A stretch of 50,399 nucleotides of DNA. Source: an uncultured Caryophanales bacterium (lineage in GTDB: Bacteria; Bacillota_I; Bacilli_A; RFN20; CAG-826). Positions within the stretch are counted from its first letter, which is position 1. Every line of letters begins with the position of its first letter. Below the pieces are notes generated by a model. It did not search any database, was not told the origin of the DNA, and saw nothing but the letters and a program-made list of their open reading frames with translations. Location of the stretch: assembly GCA_902464635.1 (NCBI GenBank), contig CABQKC010000015.1, forward strand, positions 1 to 50,399. The letters run 5' to 3'. The position numbers and the translations under genes were made by a program. This document shows positions 23,955 to 32,644 of the stretch, piece by piece.

Positions 23955-25313
23955 ATGTTTGTAGGTAGAGAAAAAGAATTAAAGCAATTAAACAATGCTT
24001 ATGAGTCAAAAAGCAAAGAATTAGGCGTTATATATGGCCGACGTAGAATTGGAAAAACAAAGCTTATTGATCAATTTGTTAAAGATAAACCACATTTATT
24101 TTACCAGGCCAAAGAAGATAGCTCCTATGGCAATTTACGTTCTTTTTCTTATGAGTTGAATAAATTAATGTCTTTTCCTTTGGGATTTGTTTATTCAAGT
24201 TGGCAAGCCGCTTTGGATGCTTTGTCTAGTTATTTTAAGAATACCAGATTTGTGCTTTGCATTGATGAGTATTCCTTCATTATGCAGCAAGATAAATCAT
24301 TTTCTTCTGTAATTGAAGAATATTATGATCATTCAAATGATAACTTAATGTTGTTGATTTCTGGGTCTGATGTCTCGTTTTTAAAAAAGGAAATAAGAAA
24401 TAAAAAATCTCCCCTTTATAAGAGAAAGACATTCGAAATGAATGTTCAAAAACTTCCATTAGAAGAAGCTCTTCAATTCTTCAATGGCGTTGATAAAGAG
24501 ACGACTTGTTCCTATCTTTCGATTATGTCCACCTTTCCTTATTACTTGTCTGCTATTAATACTAAAAATAGTTTTGAAGATGAAATAAAAAGATTAGTAA
24601 TTAATGAATATGGTCCCTTTTTCAATCTCCCAGAAAATGTTTTATCCAAATCTACTAAGCCAGACATTTACAATGCTATCTTATTTGCGATTGCTAATAG
24701 GAAAACTAGCATAACAGATATTTCTACATTTATTAGCGAAGAAACTGGTAAGGTTTCTAAATATCTAACTACTCTTTTAGATTCGGAAGTAGTTGGAAAA
24801 AGGACTACTTTCAATGGCAATAAAAAGAATAATTATTACGTTATTAACGATCCACTTTTAAAGTTTTGGTATAAAGTCGTCTATCCAAATCAAGCGAGGA
24901 TAACTATTAATTCTGACATGATGTTTGATGAAATAAGGTTAGATTTAAAGCAAGCGGTTGAATTCGGCTTTGAGGATGTAGCGTTACTATACCTTAATAA
25001 ACTTAATAGGACTGGCAAACTAGGAATGATTTATCCTGAAGTTCAAAATTTCAAAGCCGATAAGACGAAATTAGGAAGATCGGTAGAAATAGATGGACTA
25101 TCGGAGCAAGATGGTCATCTATTAGTTGTGGAATGTAAATATAGAAAAGGCAAATTTACTTTAGATATGTTTGAACATCTAAAAGAAAGCGATTCTATAT
25201 TTAATAAAAACTTAATTAGAGAATATTATCTTTTTTCAAAATCTGGTTTTGATGAAAGATTAAAAGAATCCGCCAATGTAAAATTAATTGATTTGGACAC
25301 CTTGCTTTCTTAA
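23955..25313 (+). CDS. Archaeal-type AAA ATPase with DUF234 domain
   Basis: This belongs to the ATPase family best known in Archaea (PF01637 type), also scattered through Bacteroidetes and Firmicutes. It starts FVGREKELKQL with Walker A YGRRRIGKTKL (about 28-38), Walker B FVLCIDEYSF, and a later winged-helix-like part. The C-terminal DUF234 nuclease-like segment has GRSVEIDGL and LLVVECKYRKGK, the E-x-K pattern of the PD-(D/E)xK fold. The start at 23955 follows AAAGGTGG; the frame extends to 23928 but would lie within the palindrome. CTAG is rare. Role unknown; transfer as a cassette is likely. Confidence 0.85.
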   Translation: MFVGREKELKQLNNAYESKSKELGVIYGRRRIGKTKLIDQFVKDKPHLFYQAKEDSSYGNLRSFSYELNKLMSFPLGFVYSSWQAALDALSSYFKNTRFVLCIDEYSFIMQQDKSFSSVIEEYYDHSNDNLMLLISGSDVSFLKKEIRNKKSPLYKRKTFEMNVQKLPLEEALQFFNGVDKETTCSYLSIMSTFPYYLSAINTKNSFEDEIKRLVINEYGPFFNLPENVLSKSTKPDIYNAILFAIANRKTSITDISTFISEETGKVSKYLTTLLDSEVVGKRTTFNGNKKNNYYVINDPLLKFWYKVVYPNQARITINSDMMFDEIRLDLKQAVEFGFEDVALLYLNKLNRTGKLGMIYPEVQNFKADKTKLGRSVEIDGLSEQDGHLLVVECKYRKGKFTLDMFEHLKESDSIFNKNLIREYYLFSKSGFDERLKESANVKLIDLDTLLS

Positions 25314-25406
25314 TTCAATATTTTGGATAATCGACAATCCTAGAAGGTTTTGATTTTGCATCGTCAATTTAACTACGCAGCGAATGGGGGTAAATATGAT
25401 TTTCGT

Positions 25407-25535
25407 TTAAGTATCTAAAATAATGACGGTAGGTTTGTCATCAATAATAGTAAACTGAACAATATCGTTTTGGTATTCTTTAAATGTAATTATTTTTCTA
25501 TAGAAATGAAAAATCGTTGAATTAAAGTTATATAC
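25407..25535 (-). pseudogene. C-terminal remnant of an unidentified gene
   Basis: In the gap after the ATPase gene, the minus strand reads an open frame of 42 codons ending in TAA at 25407. The protein-like tail includes KIITFKEYQNDIVQF and ends TVIILDT. There is no start codon. The frame opens at a TGA within the second palindrome copy. It looks like the end of a gene cut by insertion or deletion at the palindrome. The family is not recognised. Confidence 0.35.
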
Positions 25536-25566
25536 TCAAAAGTTAGTAACTTTGAAGTATATAAAG
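25530..25566 (+). repeat. Palindromic operator, orphan copy 2
   Basis: It matches 23906-23942 at 36 of 37 positions. Here no plus-strand gene follows; the SGNH hydrolase gene ends at 25568 on the other strand. It is a leftover regulatory site or the scar of a duplication or insertion. Confidence 0.65.
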
Positions 25567-25567
25567 T

Positions 25568-26656
25568 TTAGTTGAGCAATTTATTAAGCAATGGATATAA
25601 CTTTTCGGCCATTTTTTGGAAGCCTAATGAATTTGGATGGCCATTATCTATTGTTCCACATTCGTTATTATCACCGAAACATCCATAACAATCTATTAGA
25701 TAAATATTGTTATCTCCATCTTTTTTGGCTTTTTCTATTGTTTCTAGAATTACTTCCCTGCGTGCTTTATTAACTGGTCTATCTTTCCAAGCTTCAAAAG
25801 CAGGCATTGTCATCATTATTATGGGAGTAGTTGGATTAGCATCCCTTACCTTTTTATATAATGGGTAATGTGTTTTTCTTAAATAATCTACATCAGGAGC
25901 ATTATGGTCATAATCTAAAATAAATACCGAGGCATCTATTTTAGACAGGTATTCTGCGACTTCTTTTTCTGCTTTGGCGTTTCCTGATAAACCATAATTA
26001 ATAAAATCAAAATCAAGCATTCTGGATAATTTAGAAATATAGTCATCCCCAGGCTTGCTAGCACATGCCCCTTGGGTAATCGAAGAGCCATAAAAGACTA
26101 TTGGTTTCTCATGCTTATAAGGTGAGATTTCTAATAATGATGAACCATCTTTTAAGCCAACATAGATATTATTAAGAGCACTATAAAGAGGAAGGCAGAG
26201 TTCAACTTCGTATTCGTTTTCTTTATTTGGCCTTATTATTCCATCGAAAAGGATTTTCCCATTCCCGTTTAGGTTTGGATCTGCTTTGGTTAACTGACTA
26301 TAACTAGGAGCAATGCAACCTATATATTCTTTATTAACAAATATAGAAACTCCATTCTTGCCAAATATCGTCATATGGGAAAACGGTTCATCAAAAGGCT
26401 CTTCAACTTGAAGGGCAATATAAGGAGAATTAGTTTTAAATCTAATTCTTCCTCCGGCAGTATTTTTAGCCAGAAAGGCTACGTTTTCATTTATCGATTC
26501 AGCAAATTCTTTTGGTAAACGACGGAATAAGCCTTCTTCTTTAGAATAAATGACCCCATGGATAGAAAAAGGTTTATTTAGAACTGAATGCCATTTTATA
26601 TCGCTAGGACACTCGAATGTTGTATCGAAATTCTTATCCACTTCATTGATTTTCAT
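25568..26656 (-). CDS. SGNH/GDSL hydrolase with N-terminal beta-sandwich
   Basis: SGNH enzymes remove acyl (often acetyl) groups from sugars or lipids. The nucleophile motif FYGSSITQG (catalytic Ser near 192) starts the C-terminal domain; the block NYGLSGNAKA carries the Gly and Asn, and DNGHPNSLGF near the end carries the Asp-x-x-His pair. The first 180 residues look like the GxDLY beta-sandwich that precedes this hydrolase type. There is no signal peptide, so it is probably cytosolic. An AGGA ribosome site precedes the ATG. It may deacetylate plant or host glycans after uptake; the substrate is inferred. Confidence 0.85.
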   Translation of the reverse strand: MKINEVDKNFDTTFECPSDIKWHSVLNKPFSIHGVIYSKEEGLFRRLPKEFAESINENVAFLAKNTAGGRIRFKTNSPYIALQVEEPFDEPFSHMTIFGKNGVSIFVNKEYIGCIAPSYSQLTKADPNLNGNGKILFDGIIRPNKENEYEVELCLPLYSALNNIYVGLKDGSSLLEISPYKHEKPIVFYGSSITQGACASKPGDDYISKLSRMLDFDFINYGLSGNAKAEKEVAEYLSKIDASVFILDYDHNAPDVDYLRKTHYPLYKKVRDANPTTPIIMMTMPAFEAWKDRPVNKARREVILETIEKAKKDGDNNIYLIDCYGCFGDNNECGTIDNGHPNSLGFQKMAEKLYPLLNKLLN

Positions 26657-26748
26657 CTTTAATCCTGCTTTCTAACTATTTGCAAAGGAGCAATTTAACG
26701 GTTCTATTCTAAGATTAGGTTTATTCTGCTTCAATTAATTGCCTATAT

Positions 26749-26777
26749 TAAAAATCACCCTTATTGCTAAGAGTGAT
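26749..26777 (-). terminator. Intrinsic terminator of plsX
   Basis: On the minus strand ATCACTCTT pairs with AAGGGTGAT (one mismatch) and is followed by TTTTAAT, 19 bases after the plsX stop. Confidence 0.75.
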
Positions 26778-26795
26778 GTTTTAATAAACGATTAT

Positions 26796-27794
26796 TTATT
26801 CTTTTTCGACATTTAAGGCATTGCTAAGCTTTTCGATTAATTTGTTTTCGGCAAGCCTAGATGCCTCTAATATAGTTTCGGTAAATGTAGGTGAATCAGA
26901 TTTGCCATGGCATTTTAAGACTATTTTCTTGCAACCTAGCAATGGGGCACAGGCTTTTTTAGCATAATTGAAAGGTTCTTTTACTTTCTTTAATCCTTTT
27001 AGTTGAAGGAGTGCACCTAATTTAGTGAAGATATTTTTATATAAGGCCTCTTTAAATAAATCGGAGATATAGTAGCAGGCTTCTTCCGTGGCTTTTAAGA
27101 AGACATTTCCCCAGAAACCATCACAGATAATGGCATCAGCTTCTCCTTTTAATACATGGTCTCCTTCGATATTGCCAACAAAATTGATATTTGCTTCTTT
27201 TAATAAATTGAATGTCTCCTTGGCAAGTTCGTTTCCTTTTCCTTCTTCTGAACCAACATTTAATAATCCAATCCTAGGATTTTTATTGCCGTTTAGTTTT
27301 AGATAAGTATCCGCCATCAAGGCAAATTGAAGTAAATATGAAGCCTTGCAATCCATATTCGCACCGACATCGACTAATCTAATTAATTTTCCAGTTCTAG
27401 TTGGTAATGTTGCCATTAAGGCAGGGCGTTCGACTCCTTTTAATCTCCCTAAACGTAATACTCCACCAGTTAAAATAGCTCCGGTTGGACCAGCGGAAAC
27501 AAATGCGTCTATATCATCTCTTTTTCTAAGGTTTTCATAGCCGACCGCTAAGGAAGAATCTGGTTTTTGCTTTAAAAATAATGCAGGGTGATCGGTATTT
27601 AAGACAGCAGTAGGTGCATTAATTATCTCAACTCTATTTGGATCATAATCATTGCCTAATCCTGTTTTGATTTCATTTTCATCACCTAATAAGACTAGGC
27701 TAAGGGACTTATCTCTTTTTAAGGCTTCTTTTGCCCCTTCAATAGGAGCTTTTGGGGCTAAATCCCCACCTAGGCAATCTAACATTATCTTCAT
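26796..27794 (-). CDS. plsX: Phosphate acyltransferase PlsX
   Basis: PlsX makes acyl-phosphate from acyl-ACP and phosphate, the first step of phospholipid synthesis in Gram-positives; PlsY then uses the product. The family start MKIMLDCLGGDLAPKAPIEG is clear. Other blocks are VSAGPTGAILTGG, LIRLVDVGANMDCKA, GLLNVGSEEGKGN and CDGFWGNVFLKATEE. The length of 332 is normal. An AAGGAAG ribosome site precedes the ATG. In many Firmicutes it neighbours fab genes or acpP; here it is alone with a terminator. Confidence 0.95.
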   Translation of the reverse strand: MKIMLDCLGGDLAPKAPIEGAKEALKRDKSLSLVLLGDENEIKTGLGNDYDPNRVEIINAPTAVLNTDHPALFLKQKPDSSLAVGYENLRKRDDIDAFVSAGPTGAILTGGVLRLGRLKGVERPALMATLPTRTGKLIRLVDVGANMDCKASYLLQFALMADTYLKLNGNKNPRIGLLNVGSEEGKGNELAKETFNLLKEANINFVGNIEGDHVLKGEADAIICDGFWGNVFLKATEEACYYISDLFKEALYKNIFTKLGALLQLKGLKKVKEPFNYAKKACAPLLGCKKIVLKCHGKSDSPTFTETILEASRLAENKLIEKLSNALNVEKE

Positions 27795-27854
27795 TTTTCT
27801 ACTTCCTTTTTCTTTTATTTAATATAAATATAACTCAAATTAATAAAAATTAGG

Positions 27855-27860
27855 TATAAT
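27855..27860 (+). promoter_or_regulatory. -10 box, likely leaderless
   Basis: TATAAT lies seven bases before the ATG at 27868. No ribosome site is seen. Confidence 0.65.
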
Positions 27861-27867
27861 CAACCAC

Positions 27868-28554
27868 ATGGATACTTCTTTTCTTAAAGAAAAAAGAAAA
27901 CTAATACTTGCTATAAGCATAATTTGCCTCCTATTTTGCTTGGCTTCCATTGTTGCTATTCCTTGCATCGAATATAGCTACCTTAGATTGGGATATGGAT
28001 TAAATTTGATATTCGCCTTAGCTTTTCAGTTTTTCTTCTTTTTTCCGTTAGTTTGTAGATGTTACGAACGTGAATTAAGTGAAAAAATAGAAAGATTTCT
28101 TAGGATTGGAGGGACTATTTCATTAGTCTTATTCTTCCTTATATTGATTTATTTAGAAAGATATTTGGATAAAGATTTGAGTAACATCACTTCTTCTAGC
28201 GAGACTTTGTTGAATAATTCCGTATTTATATTTCTTGCCGGGATTGTTGCTACGATTAAGATTACTTCCATTATTTTTGCTAGGAAGGGATTACTTAGCA
28301 AACGATATGAAATATTTTCCTATATCGGGACAGTCGTGTTAGTAATTATTAGTTTGGCTAGCATCCTTACTTTGGATAATGTTGCCAATGATTTTACTTC
28401 TCCAATTTCCTTCCTATATATTCCAAATGTTATTTTCCTTATCGGATATGGACTCGGCCAAATTGGAATGATTAACAACAAGAAAATAAAATGTCTATTA
28501 CCATTAGTATTCATTTCCTTTATTGGCTTTGCCGTTATAGGATTCTTGATTTAA
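27868..28554 (+). CDS. Seven-helix membrane protein, unknown function
   Basis: A protein of 228 residues with about seven membrane helices (near 13-33, 42-62, 81-100, 118-137, 147-167, 180-200 and 208-227) and only short loops. No motif is recognised. It starts from an apparently leaderless promoter and precedes the ABC exporter genes by about 24 bases, so it may be cotranscribed with them and relate to the same process. Confidence 0.75.
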   Translation: MDTSFLKEKRKLILAISIICLLFCLASIVAIPCIEYSYLRLGYGLNLIFALAFQFFFFFPLVCRCYERELSEKIERFLRIGGTISLVLFFLILIYLERYLDKDLSNITSSSETLLNNSVFIFLAGIVATIKITSIIFARKGLLSKRYEIFSYIGTVVLVIISLASILTLDNVANDFTSPISFLYIPNVIFLIGYGLGQIGMINNKKIKCLLPLVFISFIGFAVIGFLI

Positions 28555-28578
28555 TAAATGAAAGAAAGAAGGGCATAT

Positions 28579-30339
28579 ATGAAAAAAAAGAAAAAGATGA
28601 CCTCTTTTGGTGTGTTAAAAAAATATAGGGCAAAAGTAATAATCGCCCCAATATTAAAGGGAGTGGAAGTAGTTTGCGAGCTTGTTGTTCCTTTTATTGT
28701 TTCTTCAATTATTGACCAGGGACTAAATGAGAATGGAACTCATTTTCATGATAAAAATTTCATTTTATATTCTTGCTTAATCGTGTTGGGTCTTGCCTTT
28801 ATTGGCTTTTTTGCCACGATGATTACTCAATATGTTTCATCTAAGACATCTAGCGAATTTAGCTATGATTTAAAAAGAGAAATCTATTCCCATTTGAATT
28901 CATTAAGCATTGCCCAAGTCGAAGAATTTAGTAAAGCCAAGGCACTTAATTTATTGACCTCAGATGCTATATCAGTCCAAAACGGTGTTTTCATGCTTAT
29001 GAGATTAGCAGTAAGAGCCCCATTTCTAGTAATCGGATCAATTGTTGCTTCCTTTATTATTTCTCCTTTAGCAGGCGTGATTGTTCTTTCTTCTTTGCTT
29101 TTATGTGCTTTAGTTATATTTTTGGTAATCTATCTAACCCCAAAGCAATATGCTGCGTTGCAACATAGCTTAGATAATCTAAATAGCTATGGCGATGATG
29201 ATATTGTTGGTGGCAGGGTAATAAGGGCTTTTAATAAGGAAGAAGAGGAAATATCTTCTTTTAAAGACGAAACTAGCAAATACAGGAAACAAGCCATATT
29301 GATTTCTAAAATCAATGCAATAATCAATCCTTTGACATTTGCTTTTGTAAACTTGGCCATCATATTGGTTATCTATATAGGTGCAAAAGACGGATTAAAT
29401 TCTTCTTTATCGATTGGTGGAATAGTGGCCATCATGTCATTTTTGACCCAGTCTTTAGCGGCACTAATCATGTTTACTAGATTAGTAACATCATTATCTA
29501 AAGCCTATGCTTCTAAAAAACGTATTGATGATTTCTTTTCTATTGAAGGAAGGATTGCTTCTACTTCATCTAAGCCTCTCCCTCTTATAAAAGAAAATGA
29601 AGAATTACTAAGATTAGAAGATGCTGGATTTTCTTTCGGTGGCGAAACGATGGCTTTATCTAATATTAATCTAAGTATTAATAAAGGTGAAAGCATTGGG
29701 GTTATCGGGGGAACTGGTTCAGGCAAATCCACTTTGATAAGCTTATTGAATAGATTTAGAGATCCTAGCGTTGGAAATATATATTATGGGAATATCAATC
29801 TAAAAGAACTCAATCTAAAAGAACTTAGAAGCCAATTTGCCATTGTCTTCCAACGTCCTGAATTTTTCAAAGGTACGATTAAATCCAATTTGCTTTTATC
29901 AAATAAAAATGCAAGTGATGAAGAGATAATAGAAGCATTGAAATTATCATTAAGTGAAGAATTTGTATCTAGATATAAAGATTATTTTGACCATGAAGTT
30001 GAAGAAAATGGGACTAATTTCTCTGGAGGGCAAAAGCAAAGGCTATTAATTGCAAGAGCCTTGTTAAGTCACCGTCCTATCTTGATTCTAGATGATTCTA
30101 CTTCGGCTTTAGATTATAAAAGTGATTCCTTAGTCAGGAAAAATATTTCTTCAATTAAAGGATTAACTACAATCATAGTTTCCCAAAGGGCAACATCAAT
30201 TAAGAATTGCGATTGCATATATGTCCTTGATAAGGGTGAAATTGTTGGAAGAGGAAAACATGAAGAATTATTAAAGAATTGTTCTATCTATAAAGAAATC
30301 TTTGAAGCGCAGGTGAAGAAAAATGAACAATCTAAGTAA
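28579..30339 (+). CDS. Heterodimeric ABC exporter, degenerate-site subunit
   Basis: An N-terminal six-helix exporter domain is followed by a nucleotide-binding domain: Walker A GGTGSGKST (about 377-385), signature FSGGQKQR, Walker B ILILDDSTSALD (about 501-510). The catalytic Glu after Walker B is Asp, and the switch His is Gln (VSQRATS). This is the known pattern of BmrC-like partners in heterodimeric exporters, where one ATP site does not hydrolyse. The start at 28579 was chosen for its GAAGGG ribosome site over the ATG at 28558. It overlaps the partner gene by 17 bases. It likely exports drugs or lipids; the substrate is unknown. Confidence 0.92.
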   Translation: MKKKKKMTSFGVLKKYRAKVIIAPILKGVEVVCELVVPFIVSSIIDQGLNENGTHFHDKNFILYSCLIVLGLAFIGFFATMITQYVSSKTSSEFSYDLKREIYSHLNSLSIAQVEEFSKAKALNLLTSDAISVQNGVFMLMRLAVRAPFLVIGSIVASFIISPLAGVIVLSSLLLCALVIFLVIYLTPKQYAALQHSLDNLNSYGDDDIVGGRVIRAFNKEEEEISSFKDETSKYRKQAILISKINAIINPLTFAFVNLAIILVIYIGAKDGLNSSLSIGGIVAIMSFLTQSLAALIMFTRLVTSLSKAYASKKRIDDFFSIEGRIASTSSKPLPLIKENEELLRLEDAGFSFGGETMALSNINLSINKGESIGVIGGTGSGKSTLISLLNRFRDPSVGNIYYGNINLKELNLKELRSQFAIVFQRPEFFKGTIKSNLLLSNKNASDEEIIEALKLSLSEEFVSRYKDYFDHEVEENGTNFSGGQKQRLLIARALLSHRPILILDDSTSALDYKSDSLVRKNISSIKGLTTIIVSQRATSIKNCDCIYVLDKGEIVGRGKHEELLKNCSIYKEIFEAQVKKNEQSK

Positions 30340-32044
30340 TATTAAAAGATATATTAAAGGCGATACGAAATTAGCTATTGCCTCCTTGCTATTTGCCACT
30401 TGCTCTGTTGTCTGCAAATTATCTATTCCATTTATTACGGGTCTAGTAATCAATAAAATGAAAGTAGGCGATTTTGACATAATGGTATACCTATATGTTG
30501 GAATTGGCTTATTGCTACTTGGTTCTATTTTCCGTTATTTCTTTGATATCCTCGTTTCCTTGCTTGGACATAATGTTGTTAAGAAAATGAGAGATGATGT
30601 CTTTTCTAAATTCAATAGGGTTTCTATTTCTTATCTAGATACACATCCCCATGGAGATTTGTTATTAAGGCTTATTTCCGATATCGAAAATGTCCAGACT
30701 GGATTAATAAATGGGGCAGGTGCTCTATATGAAGGGGTGGTGCAAATTATCGTCACCCTTGTATTCATGTTCTATCTAAATTATGTATTAGGTTTAATCG
30801 TGGTTTTATTAACCCCAATATCGCTTATTGTCTCTAAATTCATTTCTAGCAAGAATGCTAAATATTTTAGGGAACAAAATGCTAAATTAGGTGAACTTTC
30901 TTCTTTTGGATTAGAAACTATTTCAAATCTAGAAACAGTTCAGGCATATCAACTTGAAGATGATAGATTATCTTCTTTTCTAGTTAAGAATAAAGATGTT
31001 AAGGAAAAGAACTTCAGGGCTGCTTTTGCTGCTAGCTGGATTAATCCCGCCACTAGGGTAATTAATAACTCTATATATGCCATATTGATTTTAGTAGGGG
31101 CGTGGTTTATTAATGACAATATTAATGTTGGAGTTGGACTTCTTACTGTTGGATCATTGTCTTCTTTCCTAACATATTCGCTTCAATACATGACTCCATT
31201 TAATGAAATATCCGATGCTTCTAGCGACATCCTTTACGCCCTTACTTCTTTAAAAAGAGTTAATGAAGTCCTTGCAGAAAAAGATGACGTTGATGAAGGA
31301 AAAGAAACGATTGATGGCAAGGTTGAAACTTTAGAAGCCAAATCCATGAATTTCTCTTATGATGGGAAAAGGCAAATCATCTCTAATTTCAATTTGGATA
31401 TCTATAAAGGACATAAGATTGCTTTAGTAGGTCCAACTGGATGTGGCAAGACTACAATTATTAATTTATTAATGAGATTCTATGACCCTCAACAAGGTGG
31501 ATTCTATATTAATGGGAAGGAATCTAGAACATATTCCAAACATGATTTAAGAAGCCATATCGGCATGGTTTTACAAGACACTTGGCTAAGCCATGGGACT
31601 ATTAAAGAAAATATAGCCTTTGGCAAACCTAATGCGACTATGGAAGAAATTGTTGCAGCTAGTAAAAAGGCCCATGCGGACGATTTTATTAGAAGACTTC
31701 CAAAAGGATATGATACATACATCTCCAATTCTTCCAATTTATCTAGTGGCGAAAAGCAACTTCTCTGCGTTGCTAGGATTATGCTTATCGAACCTGAAAT
31801 AGTAGTCTTAGACGAAGCTACTTCGAATATCGATTTAAGAACCGAACTAGCTTTATCTTCTTCTTTTGATTCTTTAATGAAGGGAAAGACTTCTTTAGTA
31901 GTCGCACATAGATTGTCTACAATACAAAACTCCGATTTGATTGTTGTCTTAAAAGATGGGGCAATGATTGAACAAGGCAATTTTGAAGAACTTATGTCAA
32001 AGCAAGGCTTCTTCTATAATTTATATAATTCTCAATTAGCCTAG
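30323..32044 (+). CDS. Heterodimeric ABC exporter, canonical-site subunit
   Basis: This is the partner of the preceding gene, with the same six-helix plus nucleotide-binding layout. Walker A GPTGCGKTT lies at about 370-378, the signature is LSSGEKQL, Walker B VVLDEATSNID at about 494-504 has the catalytic Glu, and the switch His is in VVAHRLST. In a heterodimer the canonical site pairs this Walker A/B with the partner's canonical signature. Note the second G of this subunit's signature is reached through LSSGE, the weakened form typical of the BmrD side. Its stop codon overlaps the convergent GNAT stop in the palindrome CTAG. Confidence 0.92.
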   Translation: MNNLSNIKRYIKGDTKLAIASLLFATCSVVCKLSIPFITGLVINKMKVGDFDIMVYLYVGIGLLLLGSIFRYFFDILVSLLGHNVVKKMRDDVFSKFNRVSISYLDTHPHGDLLLRLISDIENVQTGLINGAGALYEGVVQIIVTLVFMFYLNYVLGLIVVLLTPISLIVSKFISSKNAKYFREQNAKLGELSSFGLETISNLETVQAYQLEDDRLSSFLVKNKDVKEKNFRAAFAASWINPATRVINNSIYAILILVGAWFINDNINVGVGLLTVGSLSSFLTYSLQYMTPFNEISDASSDILYALTSLKRVNEVLAEKDDVDEGKETIDGKVETLEAKSMNFSYDGKRQIISNFNLDIYKGHKIALVGPTGCGKTTIINLLMRFYDPQQGGFYINGKESRTYSKHDLRSHIGMVLQDTWLSHGTIKENIAFGKPNATMEEIVAASKKAHADDFIRRLPKGYDTYISNSSNLSSGEKQLLCVARIMLIEPEIVVLDEATSNIDLRTELALSSSFDSLMKGKTSLVVAHRLSTIQNSDLIVVLKDGAMIEQGNFEELMSKQGFFYNLYNSQLA

Positions 32045-32595
32045 AAAGCAGGGTCGCTACAAAGGCCCTCTTTTTTATGAGGCAAGAAATATAAGAAAGA
32101 ACACTTATCTGGTATTTCAAATCCTAAAGTCTCTACTGGCCCAAGGAATCTATTTTTCTCTAAGAAAGAAGTATAAGGTGTATTGAATCTATTAAAGACG
32201 GTAAAGAAGAAAGAATCTTTGAATCTAGATTTCATCGCATCGAGGAATATCTTTCCAAATCCTTTATTTTGATAATCGACTTCAATTGCAAAATATTTGA
32301 TGATAACGGTATTTTCGCCATTCCAGTTAAGAGAGTAAAGAAGGTCATATTCTTTTTTGCTACTTTTAGTAAAAGAGAAATATGAATCCTTTAAAGACAA
32401 AGAAATGCAAGAGACTCCTAATAAGATTTTTCCTTTTTTGAAAACATAAATATTCCCATTTTCAATTTCTTTTTCTAGGTCAGGAATATCTATTTTTGGC
32501 AAATTCATTAAGGACATGTAGTCATTTTCCTTCTCTAGAAATAGATTTATCAAATCTAAGTCATCTATATTTCCTTTTTTAATTAGATAATCCAT
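32041..32595 (-). CDS. GNAT-family N-acetyltransferase
   Basis: A 184-residue protein with the acetyl-CoA-binding motif A around IIKYFAIEVDYQNKGFGKIF (Q-x-x-G-x-G). N- and C-terminal arms are typical of GNAT enzymes (FLEKNRFLG as the last helix-strand turn). The start is set at 32595 by the GAGGAAAG ribosome site rather than the upstream TTG at 32619. It is divergent from the helicase operon and shares its promoter core. The acceptor could be a protein, antibiotic or small amine; nothing here decides. Confidence 0.75.
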   Translation of the reverse strand: MDYLIKKGNIDDLDLINLFLEKENDYMSLMNLPKIDIPDLEKEIENGNIYVFKKGKILLGVSCISLSLKDSYFSFTKSSKKEYDLLYSLNWNGENTVIIKYFAIEVDYQNKGFGKIFLDAMKSRFKDSFFFTVFNRFNTPYTSFLEKNRFLGPVETLGFEIPDKCSFLYFLPHKKEGLCSDPAF

Positions 32596-32618
32596 AGTAA
32601 GTCTTTCCTCTAAATTCA

Positions 32619-32626
32619 ATTATAAT
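32619..32626. promoter_or_regulatory. Bidirectional promoter with overlapping -10 boxes
   Basis: The 8-base palindrome ATTATAAT provides TATAAT on the plus strand (32621-32626) for the helicase operon and TATAAT on the minus strand (32624-32619) for the GNAT gene. Spacing to the starts is 18 and 23 bases. It repeats the design seen at 1946-1955. Confidence 0.65.
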
Positions 32627-32644
32627 ATAACTTAATAGGCTATT

